64,000 nt of DNA from the NCBI GenBank assembly GCA_019044685.2, contig JAGTXX020000010.1, positions 496,001 to 560,000 of the forward strand, read 5' to 3'. This DNA comes from Nannochloris sp. 'desiccata'. Taxonomy: Eukaryota > Chlorophyta > Trebouxiophyceae > Chlorellales > Chlorellaceae. Below are positions 1-11,200 of this stretch, in pieces (the stretch's first letter is position 1; each line of letters begins with the position of its first letter). Below the pieces are notes generated by a model that saw only the letters and a program-made list of their open reading frames with translations, was not told the DNA's origin and did no database searches. A program made the translations under genes and the position numbers.

Positions 1-507
1 CGCATTTGTAGTTCTGAAATTAGTTTTTTTATTGGCCCGTCCTCAATGCCTAGTTTTGTTAACGTCGTCCTTAGGTTGTTAGTGATGTACCCTGAGTAGG
101 TCAATATGATTGGAATAACGTCTATTGTCCACCCTTTTGTTCTTAAAAATTCAGCGTGGGCAGGGTGCTGACTAATTTTTCTTTCGAAGGTGGCAGCGGT
201 GAAGCCGTCGACAGTGTAGCTGATTTCTAAAAAGATCGCTTTCTTTTTCTTTGGGGGCGGTGTATTATTGACTTCCGTTGGAGTTAGTTCTGGGAATATT
301 ATTATATCTGGTTTTGATATCATCTGGTGTTTTAGGGCTTCTGCCGACCTTTTTCTAGGTAGAAGAAGGTTCCTTGAGATTTTATCTAGTGATTTTTCCA
401 CCGCAAATAATGCTATGTTTCCTTTTTTGCTATCTTTAATTGTGTGTAGGATTAAGACTGCAGCTTTGCCGTGTCTTTTGATCTTGATGCATTTAGTCAC
501 TCAGCCC
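1..507 (-). mobile_element. Non-LTR retrotransposon relic, endonuclease end (partial)
   Basis: Read on the minus strand, one frame stays open from about 507 to the window edge (about 168 codons). It encodes a region like the C-terminal restriction-like endonuclease of LINE-type retrotransposons. Visible signs are KPDIIIFPE, then IFLEISYTVDG and FERK (PD-(D/E)-K order), then FLRTKGWTIDVIPI followed by LGI. In this family the domain nicks target DNA for insertion. An in-frame stop precedes the open stretch, so the upstream reverse transcriptase is missing or out of frame and this is probably a truncated copy. The rest lies outside the window. The class is inferred from motif order; the exact clade is not determined. 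Confidence 0.55.
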
Positions 508-1379
508 TTTTTTTGCACTTTCAGCAACTTCTCATCAGCAACTCCTCCCAGTAATAGGGCTGCAGCGAAGAACACCGCAGCAGCGGGGATGGCCTCCTTG
601 TAAAAAATTAAATCAAGTCGAAGAGAAAAGTAAAAGTAAGCCAAGGGCTACCACAGTCATCTATGCGTACCTAGTAAAGAAGCCACCAGCAAATTCGTCA
701 GGTATCTCTTTGTCAGGGTTGTTTTGATTTTGAAAAAGTAACTGATGATCTAAGCTACACTTAGCTATCTTGTGAACTTTTTAAGGGTGAAATTAAATGA
801 ATATGTGTTATATTAGGTCATAGAATGAGTCTAGCTGCGTAAATACGAAAGCACAGAAACTAATTTACATTGCTGATCGCAGACATGATCGAAGTCCTCG
901 GACTCCAAGTAGAGGCCGCCTGCTGCTTTCAATAATACCGTATAATATATGAGAATCTAATTGATGGGATGTGGAGCCCTGAAACGCCCTCTAAGTGCTC
1001 AAACTAGAAAACTACCCCTGAACTTGGGAATAGCCAGCTGGCAGCGTTGCTCAGCAAATTTATGTAGGGTAAGTTTTGTTTCTTGATCTGCTGTTTTTCT
1101 CGCTCCCAATTTTTACTTGCACTTGTGTATTTTCCCCTCTAGCGCTGAACCTCTAGACCAGTTAATGGCCCCATTGCAGCCTGTGGCGTTTATATTCAGC
1201 TGAATTCATTTTCCTAACGCCCACGGCATGGTCACCGATTTGCGTTGACGGCTCTCCATTGGAGGTAGTGGATGCTTACAAGTATTAAGGTTGATGCTTT
1301 AGTGGAAATTGTGCTTCGGATACAAATTTGTCTGTTCAATCTGGACAAGCTATAGATTCAGCTCGACTGCGGAACCGTT
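508..1379. other. Intergenic DNA without recognisable genes
   Basis: No coding pattern, RNA gene or clear repeat was recognised here. The stretch lies between two retroelement relics and may itself be decayed element sequence. Confidence 0.4.
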
Positions 1380-1598
1380 ATGTTGAACGTGCTGCACTGC
1401 AGGTCCACCGGTCTTGCAACCAGGATAAAGATCTATGAGTATATAGTTATTACTGTCCATCTTCATGGAGCTGAATCTTGGCCATTGGCTGGGGCTCAAT
1501 CTGCTAAATTGGAGAGTTTCCATCAACGGCAGCTGAGAGGCATTCTCAGGATCACATGGTGGCACAGTAGCAGCACCTGGCCGGCATCTGCAGCTTGA
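1380..1598 (+). mobile_element. Reverse-transcriptase C-terminal relic (LINE-like)
   Basis: A 72-codon open frame carries a pattern typical of the region just after the reverse-transcriptase core of many LINEs: KIYEYIVITVHLHGAESW, then AKLESFHQRQLRGILRI and TWWH. In intact elements this reads as K-x-Y-x-x-V-x-x-x-x-L-Y-G-x-E-x-W, then LExFQxxxLRxIL. Nothing upstream or downstream continues the protein in frame, so it is a fragment. It looks like a different lineage from the endonuclease relic at the start of the window. The call rests on motif resemblance only. Confidence 0.45.
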
Positions 1599-2132
1599 CA
1601 ACACCGATATCTTGTGGCTTTATTCCGTCATCCTCAGGCTCTGTGCTTCTTTTACGTCTCCCACGTTCTGCAGATCAGTAACCAGCAATTGCTCAGGTAA
1701 AGCATTGCCTCCTCTTAGGTGCCTCAACCTGTGGAGTTGCCGTCTACTCCTCCACAGCAGGAGCGTCTCCTAACTGCAAGTGCGTACTAAAGCGCTGGAA
1801 TTTCTCATGCCCAACTCTTTAAGGAGACAGCTGCTGAACCTTAGAATGCTGGGAGCAGTGGCGGTGACAGTAGCGGATATCAATATTCTTCAAATTTTAA
1901 TCAACTCACAAATAGACAAAAGCACTATACAGTATAGTTTATTCCGAGTAATAATATAAACGGGTAACCCTTAAATCAAAACTTAACAATGGAGTACGAC
2001 CAAGAAGCGCGAAAATGCGCATTGACAGCAGAATCTAAAGTCGTGGTATACGTATGCTACCGCGGTTGCTGCTGCACAGCAATGCAAATGCGATCAAATT
2101 TTGACAGCAACAGCAAAAAAAGCTAGAAATCA
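1599..2132. other. Intergenic DNA, probable element remains
   Basis: This follows the reverse-transcriptase relic and leads to the 3' end of the GH128-like gene. Frames are short and broken. Nothing else was recognised. Confidence 0.35.
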
Positions 2133-3651
2133 TCAGGCATTTTTATAAGCTTCGCCAACGACAGTGATCCTTCCATCAGTCTCATAAAGATGAGAAGAGG
2201 AATTATCGGTGTATGGGAACACAGGGAAATAGGCATACCTCTCTACGTAGTCCAGGCCATCCATCATTTCACAGGCTTTGGTCACAAATGCAGCTTGAAC
2301 TTCAGCAGAAGGGTAGCTTGCAACCTGAGTGGATGCCCATTGAGTTAAAGCAAATCTGCAAATGAGTTCAACATTAATGATCATCACAGAGGTCAGACGT
2401 CTGAGCAGTCGACTCCAGTACTCCAAATCACAAAGTTTGAGTTTTCTTTAACAAAGCCTGTCAAGAGCATAAAACTTACTCGGTAACCCAGATAGGTTTC
2501 TTATATTTGTCATAAATGTTCTCCAAAGTTGTCTTCAAGTCTCTGGTAGCGACATCAGCATCCCAGCGGTTGGGATCATTGCCAAACCTGAAAGTTCAAC
2601 ACAGCAACACGGGGGAATCTGTTAGATGCCACTCTGATCACATCTTAAAAATGAATCGGATGTTAAAAAATTCAATTACCAATGAACAACGACGAAGTCC
2701 ACCCTTAAACCCCTCTGCTCCGCCTGCAAACACAGAAAGAAGGGAAGAAAGATATTTCAGGAAAATAGAAAGCACATCTATATATGGTAAACGATGCAAA
2801 AATTCGGTTATCTTCTGGATTTCCACACCTCATACAGAAATTCGCTGAGCCAGGCGCTTTGAAGTGCACGAGTTCCGGTCGCAGGAGCTCCAAGTTTCTT
2901 TCCAAGAGACTCAAGCTTAGGCCACACTTCAAGTGCCTCAGCAACCTCGACGGCGCCTTGATCAAAACGATCCGGTTCATTAAATACCATCACAGCATCG
3001 CATGGTTCTTGTTTGACTTTTTCAATGTTTTCATCGTTTATATCGGAAAAATCGTAAAACGTCGGAACAAATTCCACCGAAGGAGGAGGCACAATGCTTG
3101 CGTCATAGGTAGAGACGGTCCAAGTGTAATACCAGCTCACACCAAGATCTTCCATAACACCTTCGACAACAGGAACATACCTGCAAAATGTGGCAGGGGA
3201 AGAGGAAGAGTCAGTTCTTTAACAATTACAGAGGAGTTTGTGTGTCTAGTTTGGCTGTTCTGGGCAAGATAAAAACTGCGATGCAAAGATTGAAAGATTA
3301 AAAGCTTCAGAAATTCTCGAAAAGGTAAAAAGGGGGGATTAAGCCAAGCTTGGAAGCCTCTATAGGATGTTCTTACCATACACCGACACCCTTTTTGTTG
3401 CCATTTGCACCATTTGCAGCTGTCTGCAACACGGAGCGAGAGCTCCCTGCAGCTGAGAGGGAGGAGGCGCCAACATATGCACTGGCACCTTTTATGCCCA
3501 GCAAAACCTACAACAGACCAAACAAAGCAGGGTTAAAGACCTTGTTTAAAGAGGGTAAAAGCGCTTCAAGGAAACTACTTGAGCCTAAATACCGAAATAT
3601 CACCTGAGTTAAGCCCAGCACCAGGCTTAGATTGAGCAGACGAGAAAGCAT
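2133..3651 (-). CDS. Secreted GH128-like (Asl1-type) glycosyl hydrolase
   Basis: Six exons fit: 3651-3604, 3507-3377, 3180-2829, 2723-2680, 2587-2480 and 2355-2133, all GT-AG and in phase, giving 301 residues. The start MLSRLLNLSLVLGL is a signal peptide, so the product enters the secretory pathway. The catalytic core reads WYYTW, FNEPD (Glu about 128), a WLSEFLYE segment, RVDFVVVHW, PIWVTEFALTQW (Glu about 228) and DYVERYAYF near the end. This is the Asl1/GH128 layout, a family of beta-1,3-glucanases; the two Glu residues are the expected acid/base and nucleophile. Likely acts on wall glucan. An RSVLQ sequence follows the signal region. The substrate is inferred from the family. Confidence 0.85.
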
Positions 3652-4179
3652 TTTGGAGAGGCGCCTTGGATCCAAAGGCAAAGCTGGCCTAGCAGGTTTC
3701 TAAACAAGAGATTACGTTTGAGGCCTTTTGAAATGCGAAGATTCAATTGTAGATGCATGGGAGTAGTGCAATGCAATTCCAAGTACCGCATGCACTACCA
3801 TGGCCATGCAATACCACATTTCAGTCAAAGCCTTGGATGAGGCCGTCCAATACTGTTGTTTCCAATATTTGTCAATTATGCAACACCTTAGACCCTGGCT
3901 CCTTTCTTTTGTTCACCTTGACCTTTTATGTTGTCACACCTTGACCTGTCAACGGATCTTTATATAAGCTTGTAAACCTGCTCTGCCATGTCGGCCAGTC
4001 CCAGCATACCGCGTCTTATGCAACAAAATTAATATCTAGACCCTGCATTCTTTCTTGTTCTCTTTCAAAGACTCTTTGACTTTCTCTATATAGCCTGACC
4101 GTTCCTATGCCTTCTTTTTCTGACTCTCCACCGCACACCGCGTCTTACATTCAACATCATTCATTTTATTTTCTCCCCT
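3652..4179. other. Intergenic region upstream of the GH128-like gene
   Basis: This holds the 5' flank of the minus-strand GH128-like gene and pyrimidine-rich sequence. No coding pattern was recognised; a 63-codon frame at 3753-3944 looks random. Confidence 0.35.
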
Positions 4180-4409
4180 TTCTTATTAGCCAAGCGATGT
4201 GATAGGTGGAAGCGACAGGCGCTTGCCTTGCCTTTGATATTCTTGAGCCTTTGAAAAATATCAGGGATACTAGGACATGTCTAGAAGGTCTGAACGAGTT
4301 GCGCACTGCCTTGAAATCACAAGATGTTCTCCCCTTATAAACAAAACAAAACAAATTAACCCCGACAGGGTGACTTAAGGGATCGGTTCTTATTAGCCAA
4401 GCGATGTGA
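4180..4409. repeat. Direct repeats flanking a captured URB1 exon-1 fragment
   Basis: Two copies of a 23-base direct repeat (containing TTATTAGCCAAGCGATGTGA) lie at 4180-4202 and 4387-4409. Between them, 4207-4326 copies URB1 exon 1 (5301-5420) in the same orientation without gaps, with about nine differences counted by eye. It is followed by the 28-base dispersed motif in reverse orientation (4358-4385). The copied exon has no splice donor and leads into unrelated sequence, so it is a gene fragment and not a second gene. The arrangement suggests a mobile-element or template-switch event. Confidence 0.7.
4358..4385 (-). repeat. Dispersed 28-base motif, copy 1
   Basis: On the minus strand this reads CGATCCCTTAAGTCACCCTG, then TCGGGGTT, followed by a T-rich tail with TTTTG units. 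Related copies are at 46920-46947 and 52180-52207. This one sits inside the direct-repeat unit that carries the URB1 exon fragment. Confidence 0.65.
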
Positions 4410-4450
4410 GCAGGTGGAATTGGAATCTCCAAAGGGCTAATTAGGTGAGT

Positions 4451-4993
4451 TCAAAGGCTGGAGTGGAATTTATCTGTTCGTTTCCATAAAGCGGAGCCCA
4501 ACTGGATGTAAAGCTCTAATCGATCGAAATGTTCTTTGGGAAAGGCAGAGAGGTAGCCATCACCATGTGCAGCTTGGCATTCAGAGAGACCTTTTAGTAA
4601 GGCATCAGATTGCGTTTGAAATTCGTGTTTGGCGTCGTCATTATTTGAAGCACTTTTGAAAGCAAAAGCAAGGGCGCTGAGATAGTGTCCGATGAATTGA
4701 CCTCTCACTTCAACATTAGGTCCTTACCACCCACCATAGGGTTGGCCTAGAGCTGGGAGGCCAGCGGTCATCCTGAAGTTATAGAGCAAGTTGTCGACGT
4801 CAAGGACGAGCAAGTAGTCGTGGTTGAGAGCTTCATTTTGTGAGAATTCAGAGGATTCGCCGAGATCCACGTCTGCTAAGGAGAATGGTTGTATGAAAGA
4901 GGATGGATGCTGGCCCGACGCATCGCTTAGTAGAAATAAAATGAGGATGCGAGAGATGCAAATGAAAGTGATCTGTGGTATTAAATAGAGCAT
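4451..4993 (-). pseudogene. Decayed GH127/DUF1680 glycosidase, 5' part
   Basis: From the ATG at 4993 the frame gives a signal peptide (MLYLIPQITFICISRILIL), then FSLADVDLG, YLLVLDVDNLLYNFR, YGGW, RGQFIGHYLSALAFAF, CQAAHGDGYLSAFP and FDRLE. This is the N-terminal third of a GH127 (DUF1680) protein, a family of beta-L-arabinofuranosidases. Three breaks are visible. An in-frame TAA follows YGGW, where the family usually has Glu. A shift of frame follows FDRLE, since SWAPLY (family WAPYY) appears in another frame. The gene then stops with no catalytic centre. The 3' side abuts the repeat unit at 4180-4409, suggesting the rearrangement removed the rest. It is divergent from URB1. Confidence 0.75.
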
Positions 4994-5299
4994 TGTGCCT
5001 TCGCCCACGGGTCGGAATGTAGGATAGTGCTTCGATTGCTCAGGTGAACAGTCAATAAAAGCTATTTAAACGCAATCGAGGCGCTTTATGATGACGGACT
5101 TGATTGACTTGATTGCTCCGTGAGAGAACAGCAATTCTTGATGGCCTTTCTGCTGTTTTTAACAGATAAATTAATGCATTTTAAATATTTGTATTCTTAA
5201 AACATGCTTTGATATGCATACTGCTTGCTCAAGGCACAATTCTATTCACGTTTACATATATGCAAGACGATTTGAAAGTTTAAATAATCAAAAAATAAG
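4994..5299. promoter_or_regulatory. Divergent region between the GH127 relic and URB1
   Basis: About 300 AT-rich bases separate the minus-strand relic start from the URB1 ATG, so the URB1 promoter and 5' leader must lie here. No specific element could be assigned. Confidence 0.35.
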
Positions 5300-8200
5300 A
5301 TGGAAACGTCAGGCGCTTACCTTGCCTTTGATATTCTTGAGTCTTTGAAACATGCCAGGGATACTATGACATGTCTAGAAGGTCTGAACAAGTTGCGCAC
5401 TGCCTTGAAATCACAAGATGGGGTGCATGTTTTAGGACAGCTTGCTGAAGCTACCCCCAATTTTGAAGAGCTGATTATTATTTGGGACTCCCAGATCAAG
5501 GTATGGTTGATAAATATGGATGCAAGCTTATTCTCAAAGTCGTTTGGTTAATTTTTCAAGAAACTATTCTGTCTGTGATCACCGCTATAACTTGGTTTAA
5601 TGTCTTTAAATATTCCTTTCTGTCTCATTTCTACGTTTCATTGCAGGCTCAGGAACATCATGTAGCAATTACACTGATGCTCACATCAACAGCCATCTTC
5701 ACAGCACTTTCCACTAAAAGCAAGCCACCACCTTCCGCTGCTGCTGTGAATGCCGCCAATGCCCTTGCTACAGCTCTACTTTCTCGCCGTCTTAGATCTT
5801 TCTATTCCCATCTAGCCTCTCAACAACGTACACGCGCGACTGCAGCATTGCTTCTACTCGCTGCTATAGCTTCTTTCAGCCCGTGGACTGCACGGGAACT
5901 GGTCCGAGTTTTTGATTTTGGCCTCTCTGCCTTACCTCAACTCGCTCGTTCCATCCGTCCTCGTAAAGGAGAGACTACTGAGCAAGCTGGAGTACGGCAA
6001 CTCCAAGAATGGGCAAACTCTGATCCATTAAAACGTCCTACCCGTGCTGCGTTTACTACCCTCTGTCAAACCTTGCTTCTCAGCGCCGACGCTCAGCTTT
6101 TGCCAGAAGTTATAAGATTACGGTCGCTTTTAGGGGGGGTGTTACATCATATGAGCAATGATCCACCTGTGGTACAATTAGAAATGCTAAAGATAATGCA
6201 AAAGAGAGTCGTTGCTTCAAAGGTGCCACTCGGCCCAGCTACAAGAGCAGAGCTGTTTTCTGATGCTACCTTAGGTCAACTTGCTGCTATCTGCGCTGCT
6301 GGGGAAGATGATGATGGTATAGCCGCTGACGAAGAAGAAAGTATAGGAAAAATTAGGCGCCAAGCTTCAGATTTAAGTTTTTCAATTTTGCATTCTGTCT
6401 GCACAGACCCAGGCAACGGGCTGTGTAGTGGTAAAGAAGCTTGCTTCGAGTTTCGTACCCTTCAATCGAGCGCTATTTCTGCGTTAAATCCTGGTCAACG
6501 AAGGCTATTACGTTGGCTGCAGCGGTTGAAACCGGCCGAGTCTTCGAGGCAAGGTGAGTTACTGAGAGCAACAGTAGCACACGATCCAGCCCTGGCTGCG
6601 GCCATGTTGCTTTCTCTGCCTTATTCTCTGGAGCCCACCGCGAATGGAAAATGGCTTGTTCACGCCAGTATTGTTGGAAGTTTGATGCAAAGCGTAGCTT
6701 CGGCACAGGTGGGGTTGTTAGAGCTTGCTGAAAGGGGTCTTGCTCCTCCAGAGCTCAGCTCCCGGAGCATGCAAGCTGTGCTACGATGTGCTTTTCCTTT
6801 AACTCTACAGCGCTCAGCGTTATCTCGTGGGGTGCAGCATAGTAATGCGCTTGTGAGGCATGCTGTGCTATGCCTGCTGTCGAATATGCTGAGCGTTTTA
6901 CAAAGTATTCTCGAGGAGGTGCAGAAGGCAGCAGCAGCGCTTCCTTTGTCTAGTGTCCTGGTGCAACAAGAGTGGAACAGTTTAGTATCTGCTATTCAGC
7001 AGACTGCTCGAGCTTGTTTACCTGATTTGCAGCCTATTTTAGCACAGCTTTCTGCTGCTGTAAACCCTTCTCAGAAGAACAACACCGGTGTCACTTTTAT
7101 TTCTGACACGAATACTGACAAAAAGAAAGGAAGGGTTTCTGCTATGGAGATTGAATTGGATACTATCAATATCGTACTGCCTGAAAGCGACGACGATAGC
7201 GGCGAGGAAGAAGCCCTTCAAGTAGCTGGCGCAGCCGAGATTGGAGAAGGTTCAGGAAAGAAAGCCAGTCTCAATACTGCTTTATTTAGTGCTACTATGC
7301 ACGTTTTACAACGTTGGAGACGCAGTATACCTATTTCGTTTGCTGAAAGCAATGTAGATGCTGAGAAATTGGTGCCAGAAGAGCTATCTGCTTTACCACC
7401 GCTACACCAACTCCAGATGGTTGCTTTGTTGCAAACTGATAGTGGTAGTAGTGCAAGGAAGAAGGAAGAAGAAGGAGGAGCTAGTTTTGTTAAAACTAGT
7501 AGCACTGGTCCTGCGTTGCTTCCTGTATTGAAATTACTAGCAAGCTGTGATGAAAACGAACAGCCTGAAGTGAAAATTGCAGCTAGTCGCTGGGCAGTGC
7601 AGCGATTGACCTCTACTGGACTTTTCGAGGCAAATCCTGCTGAAGCATTTTTATGGATTGATTTGATCCCGGTATCAGCATCTGGTGTGGAGAGTGGGTT
7701 CTTATATGATGCGATTGGGTTGGTTTTACGTAAACCTGGCGAGTTTTATTCTTTTGTCGAGGCAGAAGGTATCTCTGGAGCTTCTCGAGGCATGATTAGT
7801 AGTCGACCCGCTGTGGAAATGAGTTTGCTTGTGCTGTGCGTGCTGCGCCAAGCTTTGCGCGTCCTTAATTCGGATAAGAAATCTATAGAAGAGAAAACAG
7901 CGATTGCTACGTATACAGCAAGAGTCGCTGCTTTAGCTGTGATGCAACAACGAGAGCAAAGTTCAAGCGCTGCTGCATCTGCTGCTTTGCTTAGTGTTTT
8001 GCTTTCTGAAGCTCCTCGAGAGACTGGAGCTGCTGATGCTGGTGATAATAATGCCACTATAACTACTTCAGTTCATAAGAGGAAAGCTTGCCGTATGAGT
8101 AGTATTGCTGCTGTGCATGCTATGCTAGGAGGATTAGGTCCTTCTGCTGAGCCGCTCGCGGCACTTGCTACTTGGCTGGAGGCAGTTGCGTCCTCTCCTT

Positions 8201-11200
8201 CCTTGGTGGCTGGAAACGTGAGTAATGATGCTCTTGAAGAGATAGATGGAAAGAAGAAGGCTAAGAAGGAAGGTTCACAAGATGGTGGTGGAGTAGCAGT
8301 CGCCAATGGGGAAATCACGAGCAACAGCGCTTCTGTATTTTTGCCTTTGAGCCTGTTTCCTGCTTTACATAGTCCTCCTGCTGATTCAAAAAACATCACT
8401 CAACTGTTTATATCAGTACCTCTGTCTCAGCTTTCTTTGGCTGTGGTCCACTTTGGTCGGAGAGACTCTTTGACCTGGTCAATCGAGTCAATAGTTGAAT
8501 ACGTATCTACACTTTTAGAAAGTGATGCAGCATCCCAAAGTGCTCCTCTAGTCATCAGACAAGCTTTACACTTCATTTGTGCTACGTTTTCCCCTATTTG
8601 GAAAAGTCAGCCTCATGCTGCGTCCATGCTATGCGCTGTGCTTCGCGGAGCGATCGCTACAACTTTGAAGCACCCTTCTTCTTTTAAGCAGGCAGAGAGC
8701 TGTATTTCCTTGGTGTGCAGTTCAGAAAGTCTCTTGAACGCTATAGAAAGCTCAGAAACTGTGGGAGTAGAGCTGTGGCAGTGGCTTCTTAAAAAGGTGA
8801 CCGCGTCTGCAACCAAAGGGACTTCTTCTACTCCTTCTTTGTTCTTTTCTCTGCGTGTTGTCGTAAGCCGAGTAATTAATAAGGCTTCAGTAGCTATCTC
8901 TAAAATTAGAAATTTTCAACACGCACCTCCTCCTGCTGTATCAAAGCTTCTCCCTCTGGCTGTAGCTGCTGCGCATGGACCTAGTGAAGTTGAGGCAGCA
9001 AAAAATGTTCTTTGCTCTTTATTAGAGTCTATTTCTAATAATATCAAGACTGTCGACGTCCGTTGGATTACTACAACAGGAAAAGCGGTTACATCTCTAC
9101 TCGTATCTGCGTCTGATGAAGATGTAGAACTGGTTTTAGACGCAGGGTGTCGTGTTGTTGCTGACCTTCTCGTCGCACAAAGGTCGAGGTACATTGTTAC
9201 TTCCTTTTTAAATTCTATTTCATGATAGGTCCTTTCTTTATTAGACGTAATCGCTGTTATTTTACTGATTATTAACTGTTCTATATTTCTCTTCTATATT
9301 TCTATTATTTGTTGTGCAGGGAGGCGTGTGTGCTGCTTGAACAACTGCTTCAACCACACCACCATCACCACACGACTTTTACCAAAGTGCTTCAATTGCT
9401 GGATAATGATGTCATTTCGGCAGCACTCACAGCATGTGTTACTGCTCCTACGCTTCAGAAATCATCTTTGGCGTGTGTTCTTCTCAAGAACAGCGCTGTT
9501 GCACGTGCAGCGTTTCAAGATGCTTTGGAACAAGGCACTCTTGTTGGAGAGTCGTCGAGTTTAATTGCTCTGCTTCCTGCTTTGACCACCTTTTTTGAAT
9601 CGCTTAAAAAGGAGAACAGAGATGCTTCTGCTGCTGGAGATGACGTAAAGGGCTTGAAGGGTGCAGCTAGTGCTATTTTAAAGCAGCTTCTCGCCTGGAT
9701 AACTAAAGAAGAAAAAGAAGAATTAGGCGAGGAGCTGTTGGAGGTGCTGCATGCTTGGGGTCTGAGGTATTTGACTTTGGCCCTTCCTATCGCAAAACCT
9801 CCTGAAAATTTCATTTTAGAAGCTCTACACTCGTTATTGCCTGCTGATAGTACCCAGTGGTCTTTAACTTCCTTGGGTCTTGAGAAAGCAGCAGCAGTCG
9901 ATGCTCTCCTTCACTACCTTCTTTCTATTTCTTCTGCAAAGGCGGTGGCTGCAGCTCAGCTTGCTCCTCTAGCTCGCACTTTCTTCTTCACCGTATCTGC
10001 TGCCTTCAAAACGAAGTTTTCTTCTAAATCTTCAGCTCAAAATAAAATTGAGCAAAGGCTTTTGCAGCTTTTGGATGCTTCTCTCAGTGATGCAGTTGCT
10101 GCTTTGCCAGATTCTGAACGCACCACATCAGCATTTGCAAAAATTGCAGCAGATGCGTGCAACGTGTTAGGCACTGCTGTTTTAAGAAAACGAGCTGAAG
10201 ATCCAGTAGCAATGCGAGTTTTACGCCGTTTTGCTGCTGCTTTGCTTCCTTCTAATGATGGGGGAGATGAAAATGAAAACGAAGATTCAGATGAAGATAT
10301 TGTTGAAGAACTTTCTAATTCTAAAGTCGCTGTAGCGGCAGCAGAGTTGTTTCAAAAAGTGGTTTCTCATTCTCATTTCTTATCTACGATGAAAAATGCT
10401 CCCGCAAGTCCACCTGCTTTGCCTGCTGCGGCTGCTGTGGTACCGTTGCCATTGGAATCGGTGTTGCCTTTTGCTGAAGCGCCTCCCGGCAGTGATCCTT
10501 CTAAAGAACAAGGTGAAGAAGAAGAAACATTGCTGCAAAGAGAGCCTTTGGCGAAAGTCAAAAGAGAGCTCTGCATACTTTTAGAAACTTTGTTGGATAT
10601 TGAAGACACCTTTCAATCCTTCAAAAGGAGTTCTGGAGCTGAGCTTCTCGCTGTGGAAACTGCCTTATTGCCTGTTGTTATGGCTGCGTATGGGGGTAGC
10701 TGTAGTGCAGCTGATAGAGCAGCTTGGGATTTGGCAAAAAGCATAAATTTGAGAGCTTGGAAGCGCAAGAAAAGTCAACAACAGAAAAATGGATTGAAGA
10801 AAATGGAAGTTGACGATAGAAGTAGTAGCGATAGCGATAATAGTGACGAGGAAGGGGAACATGAAGTTGTGCGTGACGAGCTTTGTGCGTTATTAGAAGG
10901 CCCCTTGGCGAAAACGTGCTTTGCCTGGGGACCTGGTGCAGTTGCTGCTGCAGCGTCTTTACCTAATGCAGCAGCTAACGGTGAATTTTCCTCTCGTTTA
11001 CGAGCTTTGCAATCGAAGTTGCCTATAGATCCTGTGCGTTGTGCGCTGACTGTGACTCATTTTCCTGAAAAATGTTTGCTTTTTGGAGGTGGTGGCGACG
11101 GCAGCGGCCACAGCTCCGGAGAAGACGCAGTAAAGCCTGCAGCTGGTAGCGATGGCACTAGTAATACTGAAGCAGTAGCAGATCATATATCTAGCTTGCC

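Noticed and set aside
4709..4728. Very small intron to remove the in-frame TAA of the GH127 relic
   Set aside because: It would be about 20 bases, far shorter than all other introns in the window, and a second frame shift follows.
5482..5646. Coding use of the open frame before URB1 exon 2
   Set aside because: It is intron sequence: a GT-AG intron joins 5500 to 5647 in phase, and the frame there shows no family resemblance.
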